Assembly: GCA_963812085.1 (NCBI GenBank)
Contig: CAWETL010000004.1
Location: 603,226-667,225, forward strand
Direction of reading: 5' to 3'
Source of the DNA: SPDF01 sp963812085
GTDB lineage: Bacteria > Gemmatimonadota > Gemmatimonadetes > Gemmatimonadales > GWC2-71-9
Length of the DNA: 64,000 nt
Part shown: piece after piece, positions 46,256-54,888 of the stretch
Layout of the letters: each line of letters opens with the position of its first letter
How positions within the stretch are numbered: the stretch's first letter is position 1
Position numbers and translations under genes: made by a program
The notes under the pieces: generated by a model
What the model was told of the DNA's origin: nothing
Seen by the model: only the letters and a program-made list of their open reading frames with translations
Database searches by the model: none

Positions 46256-47761
46256 ATGCAAAAGAAAATATTGGCTCTGGTTATAGCTTTGATAATAGTT
46301 GCTTCAATAGGCACCGCAACAGCACAGGCACCCCAAGCTTCTACGAACGCGCGACCCATCGTCATTGGCTTGGTTGCGCCCGTCTCCAAATCACCCGTGG
46401 GACAGGACATGTATCGAGCTGCTCAGCTCGCCGTTAAAGAAATTAACGACGCAGGCGGCGTACACGTCGCAGAATGGAACACAAACGTCAACATTACAAT
46501 AGATTTAGCTGACACAATAGACGATGCACCCGGCAACGCAGTGAGCCCCGTAACACGGGCAGTCACTCAAGACAACGTTGACCTTCTTATCGGCGGATAC
46601 GGCAGCGCAGGCACTCTAGCAAACGAAGTCGTAGCTATCGAAAACAGAGTTCCCTACATCATAAGCGGCGCTTCAAATCAACTTGTTACTCGAAGAGGAC
46701 CACAAGGTAACTATGGCGGATTAAGCTCAACTGACCCGCAAGCAATTACCGACGCAGAAGGCATGAGCTACGTCTTCCACTACTGCACAACAACGTATCA
46801 CTACAGCAAAACAGTGGTTGACTTCTTCGCAAATGTTATGAAACCCATGGTTGCTCCAGATCGGGACTTTAGGCTGGCAATCTTGTTCCGTGACGACGCT
46901 TTCGGAAACGGAGTGGAGCAAGCCAGTAAATACTGGATAGCCCAAGAAGGTTTACCCATAACCATCAGCGCGGACGCAGACTTAAAATACCCGACCACCA
47001 CTACCGATTTCCAAACCCAACTCACTCAGATAAAAGGGACACAGCCTGACGCAGTTTTCGTCGTAGACAATCCTGACAGGACACCTACCATCGTTAAACA
47101 GGGATTAAACGAAGTAGGCCTCAAGACAGTGTACATCGCGGTTGAAAACAACGAGGACCCAGTGTTCTACGAACTCTTGGGTCAAAGTGGCGATGGCCAA
47201 CTGCTAGAGTCAAAATTCGCTCCCTACGCTGGACCACCGTTCTACTTGCCAGATATGGAAGCTTATGTTAACAGCTTCAAAAATGCGTACGGCGTAGTTC
47301 CGGGAATGATGGGTGCAGACACTTATGATGCCTTTTTCATCGCTAAGGCGGCAATAGAAAAGGCTGGAACAGTAGACAAAGTAGCTGTTAGAACCGCTAT
47401 CGAGCAGACAAACTTGGATGACATGCTGATAATTACTGAGACAGGAAAAATTGAGTTTAGCACAGGCGTTAACTACCACGAAATTGCACCCGTAACCTTT
47501 ATTGAACAACTTCAATGGGACGCAACCGCAAACCAACTGAAACCATCAATCGTCTGGCCACAAAGCGTACCGGGCGTCGGAACAATCCAGCAAGACCAAT
47601 TTGTGTTGCCAGCAGGCTATCCAGTTGTAACTCCCAGCTCAACTTCCACAGATGGCACCCAAAACCCAGATTCAACTATGATCTACATAATAGCTGCTGT
47701 AGCAGGCATCGCTGTAGTTGCAGTAGTTGGCGTGTTCTTCCTCAAAAAAGGCAAGAAGTGA
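46256..47761 (+). CDS. livK: Amino-acid ABC transporter substrate-binding protein (LivK-like), membrane anchored
   Basis: 501 residues. GAGAGGAC precedes the ATG. A signal peptide (ILALVIALIIVASIGTATAQ) leads to a periplasmic-binding fold: IVIGLVAPVSKSPVGQDMYR, AVKEINDAGGVHVAEWN, DLLIGGYGSAGTLANEVVAI and VVDNPDRTPTIVKQGLNEVG. A Ser/Thr linker and a C-terminal helix (IYIIAAVAGIAVVAVVGVFF) anchor it to the membrane, as is usual in archaea. The ligand is probably an amino acid or aryl acid, judging by the neighbouring enzymes. Confidence 0.88.
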   Translation: MQKKILALVIALIIVASIGTATAQAPQASTNARPIVIGLVAPVSKSPVGQDMYRAAQLAVKEINDAGGVHVAEWNTNVNITIDLADTIDDAPGNAVSPVTRAVTQDNVDLLIGGYGSAGTLANEVVAIENRVPYIISGASNQLVTRRGPQGNYGGLSSTDPQAITDAEGMSYVFHYCTTTYHYSKTVVDFFANVMKPMVAPDRDFRLAILFRDDAFGNGVEQASKYWIAQEGLPITISADADLKYPTTTTDFQTQLTQIKGTQPDAVFVVDNPDRTPTIVKQGLNEVGLKTVYIAVENNEDPVFYELLGQSGDGQLLESKFAPYAGPPFYLPDMEAYVNSFKNAYGVVPGMMGADTYDAFFIAKAAIEKAGTVDKVAVRTAIEQTNLDDMLIITETGKIEFSTGVNYHEIAPVTFIEQLQWDATANQLKPSIVWPQSVPGVGTIQQDQFVLPAGYPVVTPSSTSTDGTQNPDSTMIYIIAAVAGIAVVAVVGVFFLKKGKK

Positions 47762-48025
47762 AGCAGTAGACTTCACTTTTCTCTTTTCTCTTTTATTTTG
47801 AACTAATCTCTTCCCAAAAGAGACATCTTGTTCCAATTCAAAACTTCCATTTGTTTGAGTTTGTCGTTTTTCTGTGGTAGAACTGGTCGGATACGAGGTT
47901 ACTCTCAATCATCGCTGGCTTTCGGAGGTTGCTTCTTAGTACATTTTAAATAGTTAACTGAGGAAAATATGTGGAGTTAACTGTCCGATGGGGAGGAATT
48001 CGAGGTAGACGCCACTACAATAATC
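47762..48025. promoter_or_regulatory. Spacer between livK and livH with promoter-like elements
   Basis: About 265 bp. A pyrimidine-rich run CTTTTCTCTTTTCTCTTTT follows the livK stop and may act as a terminator. ACATTTTAAATAG near 47941 looks like a TATA box, and GGGGAGG lies at 47990-47996. livHM may therefore have its own promoter. Confidence 0.45.
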
Positions 48026-48877
48026 TTGACGCTCATCTGGGGCGTTGCAATCGGCTGTGTCTACATACTCCTGGCAACAGGACTGAACTTGATTTTTGGA
48101 GTAATGAAACTAGTTAACTTTGCACATGGGCAACTCCTCATGATCGGTGCCTTCATAACCTTCACGTTTTCAGTCTACGCCGGCTTAAACGTATACATCG
48201 CTATTCTGTTGGCAATGGCTGTGGTGGCGGCTATCGGAATTGTAGTCGAGAGACTAACGTTCCGCAAGGTCTTGGGCACAGAAAAACTCAATGAGATTTT
48301 CATAAGTCTCGGGTTAATCTACATTTTTGAAAATGCCGCGGTGCTTGCCTGGGGCGATAAGTCTAGACAAATTGTAAGTCCACTGAACAGTCTGAGCCTA
48401 AACTTGGGAAGCATGTCCATATCCTATGATAGACTGAGCGCAATGATAATAACCGTGGTTATTCTCGTGGGGCTTTCGCTACTCGTAAAGAAAACGAAAA
48501 TTGGCTTAGCCATTCGGGCAACCAGCCAAAGAAGCACCACCGCTAAGCTCATGGGCATTAACACCAACAGGATTTACATGTTCACGTTTGCTCTTGGCGC
48601 TGCCTTGGCAAGTGCCGCAGGCGCATTGTACGGTATTATTCTGCCTTTCAGTTACCTTTCGGGCGAGTTGCCAACAATCAAGGCTTTTGCCATCATTATC
48701 CTTGGTGGCTTAGGCAGTATTCGGGGAGCCATAGTCGGCGGACTTCTCTACGGAATCGCGGAACAGGTGGCAACGCTGTTCTTGGGCGGTATCTGGGCCG
48801 ATGCAGTCGCATTTGCGTTGCTTATCGTGGTGCTTGTAATCAGACCGACTGGAATATTCGGGGAGAAAGGTGAGTAA
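48026..48877 (+). CDS. livH: ABC transporter permease LivH
   Basis: 283 residues from TTG 48026, but the coding frame is open seven codons further up (VDATTIIL) to a GTA at 48005. That GTA lies exactly 8 nt after GGAGG, so the natural start may be there, altered from GTG. Membrane segments begin at LIWGVAIGCVYILLATGLNL. NFAHGQLLMIGAFITF and the C-terminal IILGGLGSIRGAIVGGLLYG are LivH blocks. It forms the translocation channel with LivM. Confidence 0.88.
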   Translation: MTLIWGVAIGCVYILLATGLNLIFGVMKLVNFAHGQLLMIGAFITFTFSVYAGLNVYIAILLAMAVVAAIGIVVERLTFRKVLGTEKLNEIFISLGLIYIFENAAVLAWGDKSRQIVSPLNSLSLNLGSMSISYDRLSAMIITVVILVGLSLLVKKTKIGLAIRATSQRSTTAKLMGINTNRIYMFTFALGAALASAAGALYGIILPFSYLSGELPTIKAFAIIILGGLGSIRGAIVGGLLYGIAEQVATLFLGGIWADAVAFALLIVVLVIRPTGIFGEKGE

Positions 48878-48878
48878 C

Positions 48879-49916
48879 ATGACGCCCATCAAGAAACTTG
48901 GGCAAATTCCGCTTTCCAGAACTCTTCTCATAACAGCTGCAGTTGTAGTTGTAGCCGCCGTCCTTCCATTCCTTAATTCAGGTTCCTTTTTTATTTCAGT
49001 TGTAACGAGCATCGTTGTTTTCGCGATTTATGCCTCAAGCTGGAACCTTCTGGCTTATTCAGGACAAGGGTCGCTTGGTCACTCGGTGTTCTTAGGGATT
49101 GGAGGCTTCGCATCAGCCCTCATCGCAATTAACCTAAACATACCGCCCATTATAGCGTTGTTCATAGGTGGTGCGTTCTCAGCCGGCATCGGCTTTTTGA
49201 TAGGCTTAACCTGCGTCCGGCTGAAAGCTTGGTTTCTAGCTATGGTAACATTTGGCTTCTCAGTAATCGCGGTAAGCTTGTTTAGCCAATTTGACTCCAT
49301 AATGCACGGCATAAACGGCTTTCGCACTCCCATTCTTGTTTCCAGTCCGTTTGAATTCTACTATGTAGCAGTTGCATTTGCATTGGCAACTATCGTTCTG
49401 ATTTACGTGATAATGAAGTCACGCATGGGCTTAGCTTTCAAAGCTATAAGAGAAAACGAGGCGGAAGCTAAAATGATTGGAATAAACGCGGCCAAATACA
49501 AACTACTTGCTTTCGTCATCAGCACGTTCCTCGCTGGCTTAGCAGGAGCGCTCTACGTGTACAACCCTGCCTTACGATACGTCGACAACTCCATTTTTCT
49601 GCCAACAAACTCCTTTACTCCATTAATTATGAGCGTGATCGGAGGATTGAGCACGATAGAGGGTCCAATCATCGGCGCTGCAATCTTGGTTTCTGTACAA
49701 ACGATCTTGTCAATGCCCTCGGTTACGAACTACCTACAGAACTCCCTTGGCTCAATTTTTCCCAGCGTAAGCAACGTGGGTCCACCTCTGACTTTTCTTG
49801 GAATAGGAGTGTTCCTTGTGCTTGTCGTGATTTTTGCTCCTAAAGGGGTGACCTCGATTATTCGCGAAACGTACCGACGTTTACGTGGCAAGACGAAGGA
49901 GCGAAAAGAGGCATGA
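48879..49916 (+). CDS. livM: ABC transporter permease LivM
   Basis: 345 residues. I chose ATG 48879 because AGGTGA at 48868-48873 is a good ribosome binding site for it; GTG 48870 overlaps that site. Polytopic, with LAYSGQGSLGHSVFLGIGGF, MGLAFKAIRENEAEAKMIGI and VIGGLSTIEGPIIGAAILV, the LivM signatures. A basic C-terminal tail ends with TYRRLRGKTKERKEA. The stop overlaps paaI as ATGA. Confidence 0.9.
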   Translation: MTPIKKLGQIPLSRTLLITAAVVVVAAVLPFLNSGSFFISVVTSIVVFAIYASSWNLLAYSGQGSLGHSVFLGIGGFASALIAINLNIPPIIALFIGGAFSAGIGFLIGLTCVRLKAWFLAMVTFGFSVIAVSLFSQFDSIMHGINGFRTPILVSSPFEFYYVAVAFALATIVLIYVIMKSRMGLAFKAIRENEAEAKMIGINAAKYKLLAFVISTFLAGLAGALYVYNPALRYVDNSIFLPTNSFTPLIMSVIGGLSTIEGPIIGAAILVSVQTILSMPSVTNYLQNSLGSIFPSVSNVGPPLTFLGIGVFLVLVVIFAPKGVTSIIRETYRRLRGKTKERKEA

Positions 49917-50275
49917 AAGGAACAGACAACTTCAGGGAACATTTAGGTATCCAAATCCATGAGGCTAAAGACGGATACTCAAAACTATCTATGAAAGTCA
50001 CCAAGGATCACACAAACGCTCACGGCTTTACACACGGAGGCGTCATCTTCTCTTTTGCCGACTGCGCATTCGCAGAAGCCTCAAACTTCGGCGACAACGT
50101 TGCTGTGGCGGTGCAGGTAAGCATCAATTTTCTCAGGCCCACAGTCGAAGGAGACACTTTAACAGCTGAGGCAACTCGCATTTCAGACGGGAAAACATTT
50201 GGAGTATACTCTATAGCTGTTCGAAAGGAAGACAAAACCGTCGCTATCTTCAATGGATTAGCTTACAAAAAGTAA
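49913..50275 (+). CDS. paaI: PaaI-like hotdog thioesterase
   Basis: 120 residues. The ATG at 49913 overlaps the livM stop. The hotdog motif NAHGFTHGGVIFSFADCAFA, then VQVSINFLRPTVEGDTLTAE, matches PaaI/4HBT thioesterases. It probably releases CoA from arylacetyl-CoA made by IorAB or PaaK, producing the free aryl acid or relieving CoA sequestration. Its place at the end of the operon supports a CoA-thioester pathway. Confidence 0.88.
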   Translation: MKGTDNFREHLGIQIHEAKDGYSKLSMKVTKDHTNAHGFTHGGVIFSFADCAFAEASNFGDNVAVAVQVSINFLRPTVEGDTLTAEATRISDGKTFGVYSIAVRKEDKTVAIFNGLAYKK

Positions 50276-50365
50276 TGACCCGCTCAGCCGCGGTTTTGTC
50301 TTATCCTACAGAAAATTATTATAGCCAGATTTAACCTGCTAAATCAAGCAGCCAGAGGAAAAAAC

Positions 50366-51753
50366 GTGAAAAAAGCGCTTTCAGTTGCGAAATTCGGCGG
50401 CAGCCTTTTAGATGTTGACGGGAGGGGCGTCCCCAAAATCATCAAGAGCATAAGCGAACTCAAAAACGCGGACGGTTTGGGTCCAATCGCCGTGTTCTCA
50501 GCCCCAACCGGATGCACCGACGAGCTGATTCGTATCGGCGAATCCTGCGCCCAAACGAACCATTCATCGGTTAATTCGATTTTTAAGATTTACGAGAACC
50601 TCGCAGCCAAGTACGCTGGAGGTGAGCATTTAGAGCAGGCTCAAAAGGAGCTGGATTTCTACAAAAAACAGACCGAAGAAGCGCTTCGTGGGGTTAATCG
50701 ACGATTCAGCTGGAAACATTAAAGCTAAGGTTCTCACGTGCGGAGGAGAATTAGCCACAGCTGCCTTGATGAACTGTATCCTGCAAAGCCACGGTTTAGA
50801 CAGCGAAAACCTGCCCGCGAACGATTGGCCGATCGTTACGGATGATGACTTTGAAGATGCTACCCCTAATTATGAATTGAGTTTGAAGAGAATCGGAGCT
50901 TTCACAAAGCCTATAGGGGCTGGAAAAGTGGTTTGCATGGCGGGCTTTTTGGGATCAACCTCTGATGGGTTGGAAACAGTTTTGGGAAGGGGCGGCTCTG
51001 ACCTTTCAGCCGTTTTCACTTCATGCCTGCTGAAGCAGGAGTATGAGACGGAGGCAAAGTTGTTTAAGGATGTGCCTGTTCAAAGTGCTGACCCAAAGGT
51101 GGTTAAAGGACAAAAAACAGAGCATGTAAGTTCACTGACGTATAATGAGGCTCACAAGGCTTCAATGATGGGAATGAAAATTGTTCAGAGTTCCGCAATA
51201 GCCTTAGCTAGGCAGTTCTCGGTAACCCTTAAGGTGGTTCCCATCGACGAGCCTGAAGAGTACTCTTTGATTCAGTCAGGGAAATCCCGGCGTTCAAGTC
51301 GTTAAGTGTTTGACGGGCAAAACGGGCTGTGCAATTCTGTCGATGCATGATGAGAAGAGTCGCTCGTTGGAGGATTCGTTGAGAATTTGGGAGCGCCGTA
51401 ACGATTTCATGGATCTTGGGGCCGAGACGCTAGAGACTGGTGAAAGAATTCGTGACTTTCTTTTTCTGGATTCAGATTACCTAAAGAAGAACTCCGAGAA
51501 ATTGAGGGGCTTTGATGAAGATTTAAAGGTGGAGTACGGTTTAGGCGTGGTTACGCTCATTGGAGACCGCATGAAGGATTCGCATGGGATAGCTTCAACC
51601 GCCATAAGCGCTATCCAAGGCTTAAACATTAAGCGTGGAATCTTTGCACCTCACACTTCACAAATCATAATCGTGGTTGAGGACAAGAACGTGAAAGCGG
51701 CGGTTGCGGCGATTCACCTAAAAATGGCGGAGCTAAACAAACCCATAGCCTAA
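50366..51753 (+). pseudogene. lysC: Aspartate kinase, interrupted by two frameshifts
   Basis: Three consecutive frames together give a full aspartate kinase. Part 1 has SVAKFGGSLLD, the kinase start. Near 50690, in GTGGGG, the frame changes to LIDDSAGNIKAKVLTCGGEL, then GRGGSDLSAVFTSCLL and DVPVQSADPKVVKG. Near 51280, in GGGAAATCCC, it changes again to NPGVQVVKCLTGKTGCAILS, which starts the ACT domains ending IIVVEDKNVKAAVAAIHLKM. All three parts are well conserved, and there is no internal stop other than those caused by the shifts. A sequencing indel at the homopolymers is as likely as a real pseudogene. Type 'pseudogene' is used for the broken frame. Confidence 0.85.
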
Positions 51754-51866
51754 CAATTTAGGAAGTAAATGCAGTTCCAAGGAATGGTGTACGCTGAACA
51801 AAAAGTGTTATGAACCACCGACCAACTACTCATAAGTTAGTTTATCACTTTAGAGTTGGAAACAAC

Positions 51867-52193
51867 GTGAATTCGACCGCAAAGCAAATAGCCAGACAGC
51901 GTGTACATGTGCTCTTCCAGCAGGCATCCCGCAGCTACAAGACCAATCCTGATCTAGCAAAGAGCTACCTCTTAACTGCCAGAAAAATAGCCATGTCAGC
52001 AAGAATGCGTCTCCCCTCCGCCTACAAACGCAGCATCTGCAAAGGATGCAACACGCTCTTGGTTCCAGGCGAGAGTAGCCGCGTCAGGATTCAGCAAAGA
52101 AGAGAGCCTCACATCGTCGTCACTTGCCTCCGATGCGGCAGTCAGGTGCGGATTCCCATAAAAACAAGAAAAGGAAAGATGAAGAATGAGTAA
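51867..52193 (+). CDS. rnp4: RNase P protein component 4
   Basis: About 108 residues from GTG 51867, with ATG 51810 as a longer alternative. The N-terminal helices have KQIARQRVHVLFQQASRSYK and LAKSYLLTARKIAMSARMRL. The zinc ribbon has C-x2-C (CKGCNTLLVPGESSRVRIQQ) and C-x2-C (CLRCGS). This is the Rpr2/Rnp4 subunit of archaeal RNase P, which works with Rnp1 in tRNA 5' maturation. The stop overlaps the CRM gene by 8 nt. Confidence 0.88.
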   Translation: MNSTAKQIARQRVHVLFQQASRSYKTNPDLAKSYLLTARKIAMSARMRLPSAYKRSICKGCNTLLVPGESSRVRIQQRREPHIVVTCLRCGSQVRIPIKTRKGKMKNE

Positions 52194-52491
52194 AATAACG
52201 ACCAAAATGAAGCGACACGTCAGGCATGAACTCAAAGAAGAGGGACCCACCATCTGGGTAGGAAAAGAAGGTTTGACGCCGGCGCTTGTAACGCAAGTTG
52301 ATACCCAACTGGAAAGAGCCAAGATGGTTAAGATCAGGATCCTTAAAAGTGCCCTTGCATCCGACACCGCCAAAGCAATCGCAACCCGGACGGCGGAGCA
52401 AGTTGGAGCGGCATTGGTGGAGGTTAGGGGTCACGTGTTCATTATCTATAGGCGACGTAAGAGGCATCCTGAGGCAGTCAGTAAGCCTTAG
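52186..52491 (+). CDS. YhbY/CRM-domain RNA-binding protein
   Basis: 101 residues with the CRM fold: GPTIWVGKEGLTPALVTQVD contains the conserved G-x-x-G loop, followed by KMVKIRILKSALASDT and QVGAALVEVRGHVFIIYRR. CRM proteins bind RNA, in bacteria pre-50S ribosomes. Translational overlap with RNase P protein 4 suggests a role in RNA processing or ribosome assembly. Confidence 0.9.
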   Translation: MSKITTKMKRHVRHELKEEGPTIWVGKEGLTPALVTQVDTQLERAKMVKIRILKSALASDTAKAIATRTAEQVGAALVEVRGHVFIIYRRRKRHPEAVSKP

Positions 52492-52569
52492 GCCAGATTG
52501 CTTTGGCGCACTTTGTTTGGTCGGCTGTTTTTGGCCATTGAGTAGCGTATCAATGATGTCTCTAGACGG

Positions 52570-54093
52570 TTAGACGTTTCCTGTCCAACAGTAGGTACAC
52601 AAATCTTCTTTTTCCAGGTTGCTGTTATTTGGCGCTTCAATTACGGCTCTAACCATTTCCTCTAGTGTAAGGAAATGCAGCGTCGTGAACCCTATGCTGG
52701 CTCTTATGTCTTCAACCATCTTCTCGTAATTCGATGTTGTCGAATCAAGATACTCTGCAAAATTTCCGTATTGTCCGATGTTTTCGAGGCTTTTGTGGGT
52801 GGCCAGGTCAGTATTTTTGGTTGATAGGTCAAAAATGCAAGGATGCAGCTGAGGCGGAGATGCTATTCTTCCATGTATTTCCTTGGGTTTGAAAGGCCAG
52901 ATTTTTTCTCTTAGAAGGTCTCGCAGTTGCGTTCCCCTCCTGATTGAGTCGTCCACCAGAATTATGCTCATATCTCTAATTATTTGGGGATTAGGCACTT
53001 GCTTGTATTTTGCTACAAGTTCTCGTTTCCGTTGGACAGGCGGAATGTAGCTTCTTCCCCAACCGGGCGTATACTTGATTAAGGGGCGCCTTAGCGGGGC
53101 AACCAAATCAAGGATCCCGTTTACTTTTGTTTCAAGTTCTTTTGAGCTAATCTTGCCTTGGTCAAATTCTGAAAGCAGGTCTTTGACTTTTTCCTTGGCA
53201 AGTTCTATTTTTCTTTTGACGTACCCTACTGAGTGTGGAAGCCCTGAATCAGCAACTCCGAGCACCAAATCTGCTTTTACGTCGTCTTTTTCAGCCAGGA
53301 ATCCGCCGCACCGTTCCCTGACTATTTCTGAGTTTATGCCATAGAAGTCTGATGCTGGAAAACCTGAGTAAATATGAAGAAATGGACAGAATCTCTTTTT
53401 GCCGTGGGTTGGTTCTCTCGTCTTCAGGCCTTCTTCTCCAAGGGAGATTATTTCGCGGTAGCCAAGAAATTTTGTAACCTCATACCCCAAGTTCGGGAAA
53501 CCCGTCGTCTCTGAAGCAACTGCCCAGCTTTGATTTTTATGCCCGACCGTTAGAGGAAAGGTGTCCCCGGCTGCAAATATCGAGTTGTCTTTTTCGGAAA
53601 GTAAAAGCAGGGATATTGAGCCTTCAATTTTCTGGTACATCTTCCCTATGCCATCAACGATGCTATTTCCGCTGCATATTAGTTCGCCAACGATCTCAGT
53701 TTGGTTAAGAGTGCTTATGCCTGCTTTTTGTCTTGACTTTTTGAAGGTTGCCCCGTTCTCGACCAGTTCCCAGTACAAGTCTCTTGAATTTTTGATCAAT
53801 CCAACGGTGCAAAGGGCAAAAGTTCCTATTTTTGTTTCGAATTTGATTGGTTGCTCCTCTTTTATGTCGCTGATGACGCCTATGCCCAAATTGCCTTTCA
53901 GTTTTCCGTATTGTTTGCTGAATTTTGATTTGAACTGACTATTGCTTATGTCGTGGGAAAGAACTTCTATGTCACCGTTAAGGATACCTAGGCCTGCAAC
54001 TTCGGTTCCGAGATGGGTGTTGTAGTCGGTTCCGAAAAACAGGTCTTTCGTGCAATTCTCTTTTGAGGCTACTCCAAATAGACCGCCTAACAT
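52570..54093 (-). CDS. Amidophosphoribosyltransferase-like protein without the catalytic cysteine
   Basis: 507 residues, a PurF-like layout. The N-terminal glutamine amidotransferase-like part begins MLGGLFGVASKENC, whereas PurF begins MCGI with the nucleophile Cys; here position 2 is Leu. LVLGVADSGLPHSVGYVKRK and the PRPP loop IILVDDSIRRGTQLRDLLRE (377-396) are well kept. It may therefore transfer ammonia from another source to PRPP, or have a regulatory or different role. It is encoded alone, opposite to its neighbours. Confidence 0.75.
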   Translation of the reverse strand: MLGGLFGVASKENCTKDLFFGTDYNTHLGTEVAGLGILNGDIEVLSHDISNSQFKSKFSKQYGKLKGNLGIGVISDIKEEQPIKFETKIGTFALCTVGLIKNSRDLYWELVENGATFKKSRQKAGISTLNQTEIVGELICSGNSIVDGIGKMYQKIEGSISLLLLSEKDNSIFAAGDTFPLTVGHKNQSWAVASETTGFPNLGYEVTKFLGYREIISLGEEGLKTREPTHGKKRFCPFLHIYSGFPASDFYGINSEIVRERCGGFLAEKDDVKADLVLGVADSGLPHSVGYVKRKIELAKEKVKDLLSEFDQGKISSKELETKVNGILDLVAPLRRPLIKYTPGWGRSYIPPVQRKRELVAKYKQVPNPQIIRDMSIILVDDSIRRGTQLRDLLREKIWPFKPKEIHGRIASPPQLHPCIFDLSTKNTDLATHKSLENIGQYGNFAEYLDSTTSNYEKMVEDIRASIGFTTLHFLTLEEMVRAVIEAPNNSNLEKEDLCTYCWTGNV

Positions 54094-54328
54094 GTAGATG
54101 CATCCGCGTGTCGTGGTTTCAGTGTTTATCTAAAGGATTTTCCTTAATCAAGGTTCTGCACCAATTTCTGTTAAGAAACGTGAATTTGGAGCAGCGTGTT
54201 CCAACGCCACTACCAGCAGAATTCGAAGAAGGCATGGATCCAATTTCGTAGTAGACGTAATTTCGGGAAAATCTGATATAATAGTTCCTAGCATACTCAA
54301 AACCCCACATTTGGGGGAGCGGGAGCTA

Positions 54329-54556
54329 ATGAATAAGGTTCAGATGATGGAGCTCCTCAATGAAATAGTAGCTTCTTGTCCAGCAATCGCCGTTGACGGT
54401 TTTTACACGCGTGAAATCAGGTCATCCTCAGCCGGAGATGTTGAGCTTAGATTGCTCGCGTCACTTGATAGGGATTCTCGTAAACGCCTGAGTCCCGTAA
54501 TAGAAAATCGTGGGTTACGGCTGATTGAAGAAAAAAATCTACTAATCATATACTGA
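54329..54556 (+). CDS. Small hypothetical protein
   Basis: 75 residues from ATG 54329, with GGGAG just upstream; TTG 54311 is less likely. The sequence is acidic and helical at the start (KVQMMELLNEIVASCPAIAV), then beta-like. No known motif. It has no operon partner; the upstream gene is on the other strand. Confidence 0.5.
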   Translation: MNKVQMMELLNEIVASCPAIAVDGFYTREIRSSSAGDVELRLLASLDRDSRKRLSPVIENRGLRLIEEKNLLIIY

Positions 54557-54621
54557 CAAATCTGTTTTCGGGCAGGTTGCCTGAGCAGACCCTACTTTAT
54601 TAATCTGTTTGATTTGGGTTG

Positions 54622-54879
54622 TCAGGCTGTGCGGTCTTTTCTTACTCCAGACTTCATCATGTAGTACCCAATCAGTATGAAGATTATTCCACCAACAATT
54701 ATCGGGACAAGATACGATACGAAGCTGTAGGAGAAAGTTGAAGTGTACTGTCTTGAGTAATTTAGATAGTTTACGTAGCTAACAATGATTTGCCAGACTG
54801 CAGTGAATAAAACCAGAGAAGCGAAACCTAGTACAATCAAGCCCAGCCAAAACAGATTAGTCTTTTCACCCTGGAACAT
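54622..54879 (-). CDS. Small membrane protein, two helices
   Basis: 85 residues. I chose ATG 54879, because AAGGTGAA 6 nt before it is a ribosome binding site that also contains the alternative GTG 54888. Two membrane segments, FWLGLIVLGFASLVLFTAVW and SYLVPIIVGGIIFILIGYYM, are joined by a Tyr-rich loop. No family is recognised. Confidence 0.6.
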   Translation of the reverse strand: MFQGEKTNLFWLGLIVLGFASLVLFTAVWQIIVSYVNYLNYSRQYTSTFSYSFVSYLVPIIVGGIIFILIGYYMMKSGVRKDRTA

Positions 54880-54888
54880 CGGGTTCAC

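Noticed and set aside
51310..51753. A separate ACT-domain protein
   Set aside because: It continues the aspartate kinase sequence directly after a one-base shift and has no start or ribosome binding site of its own.
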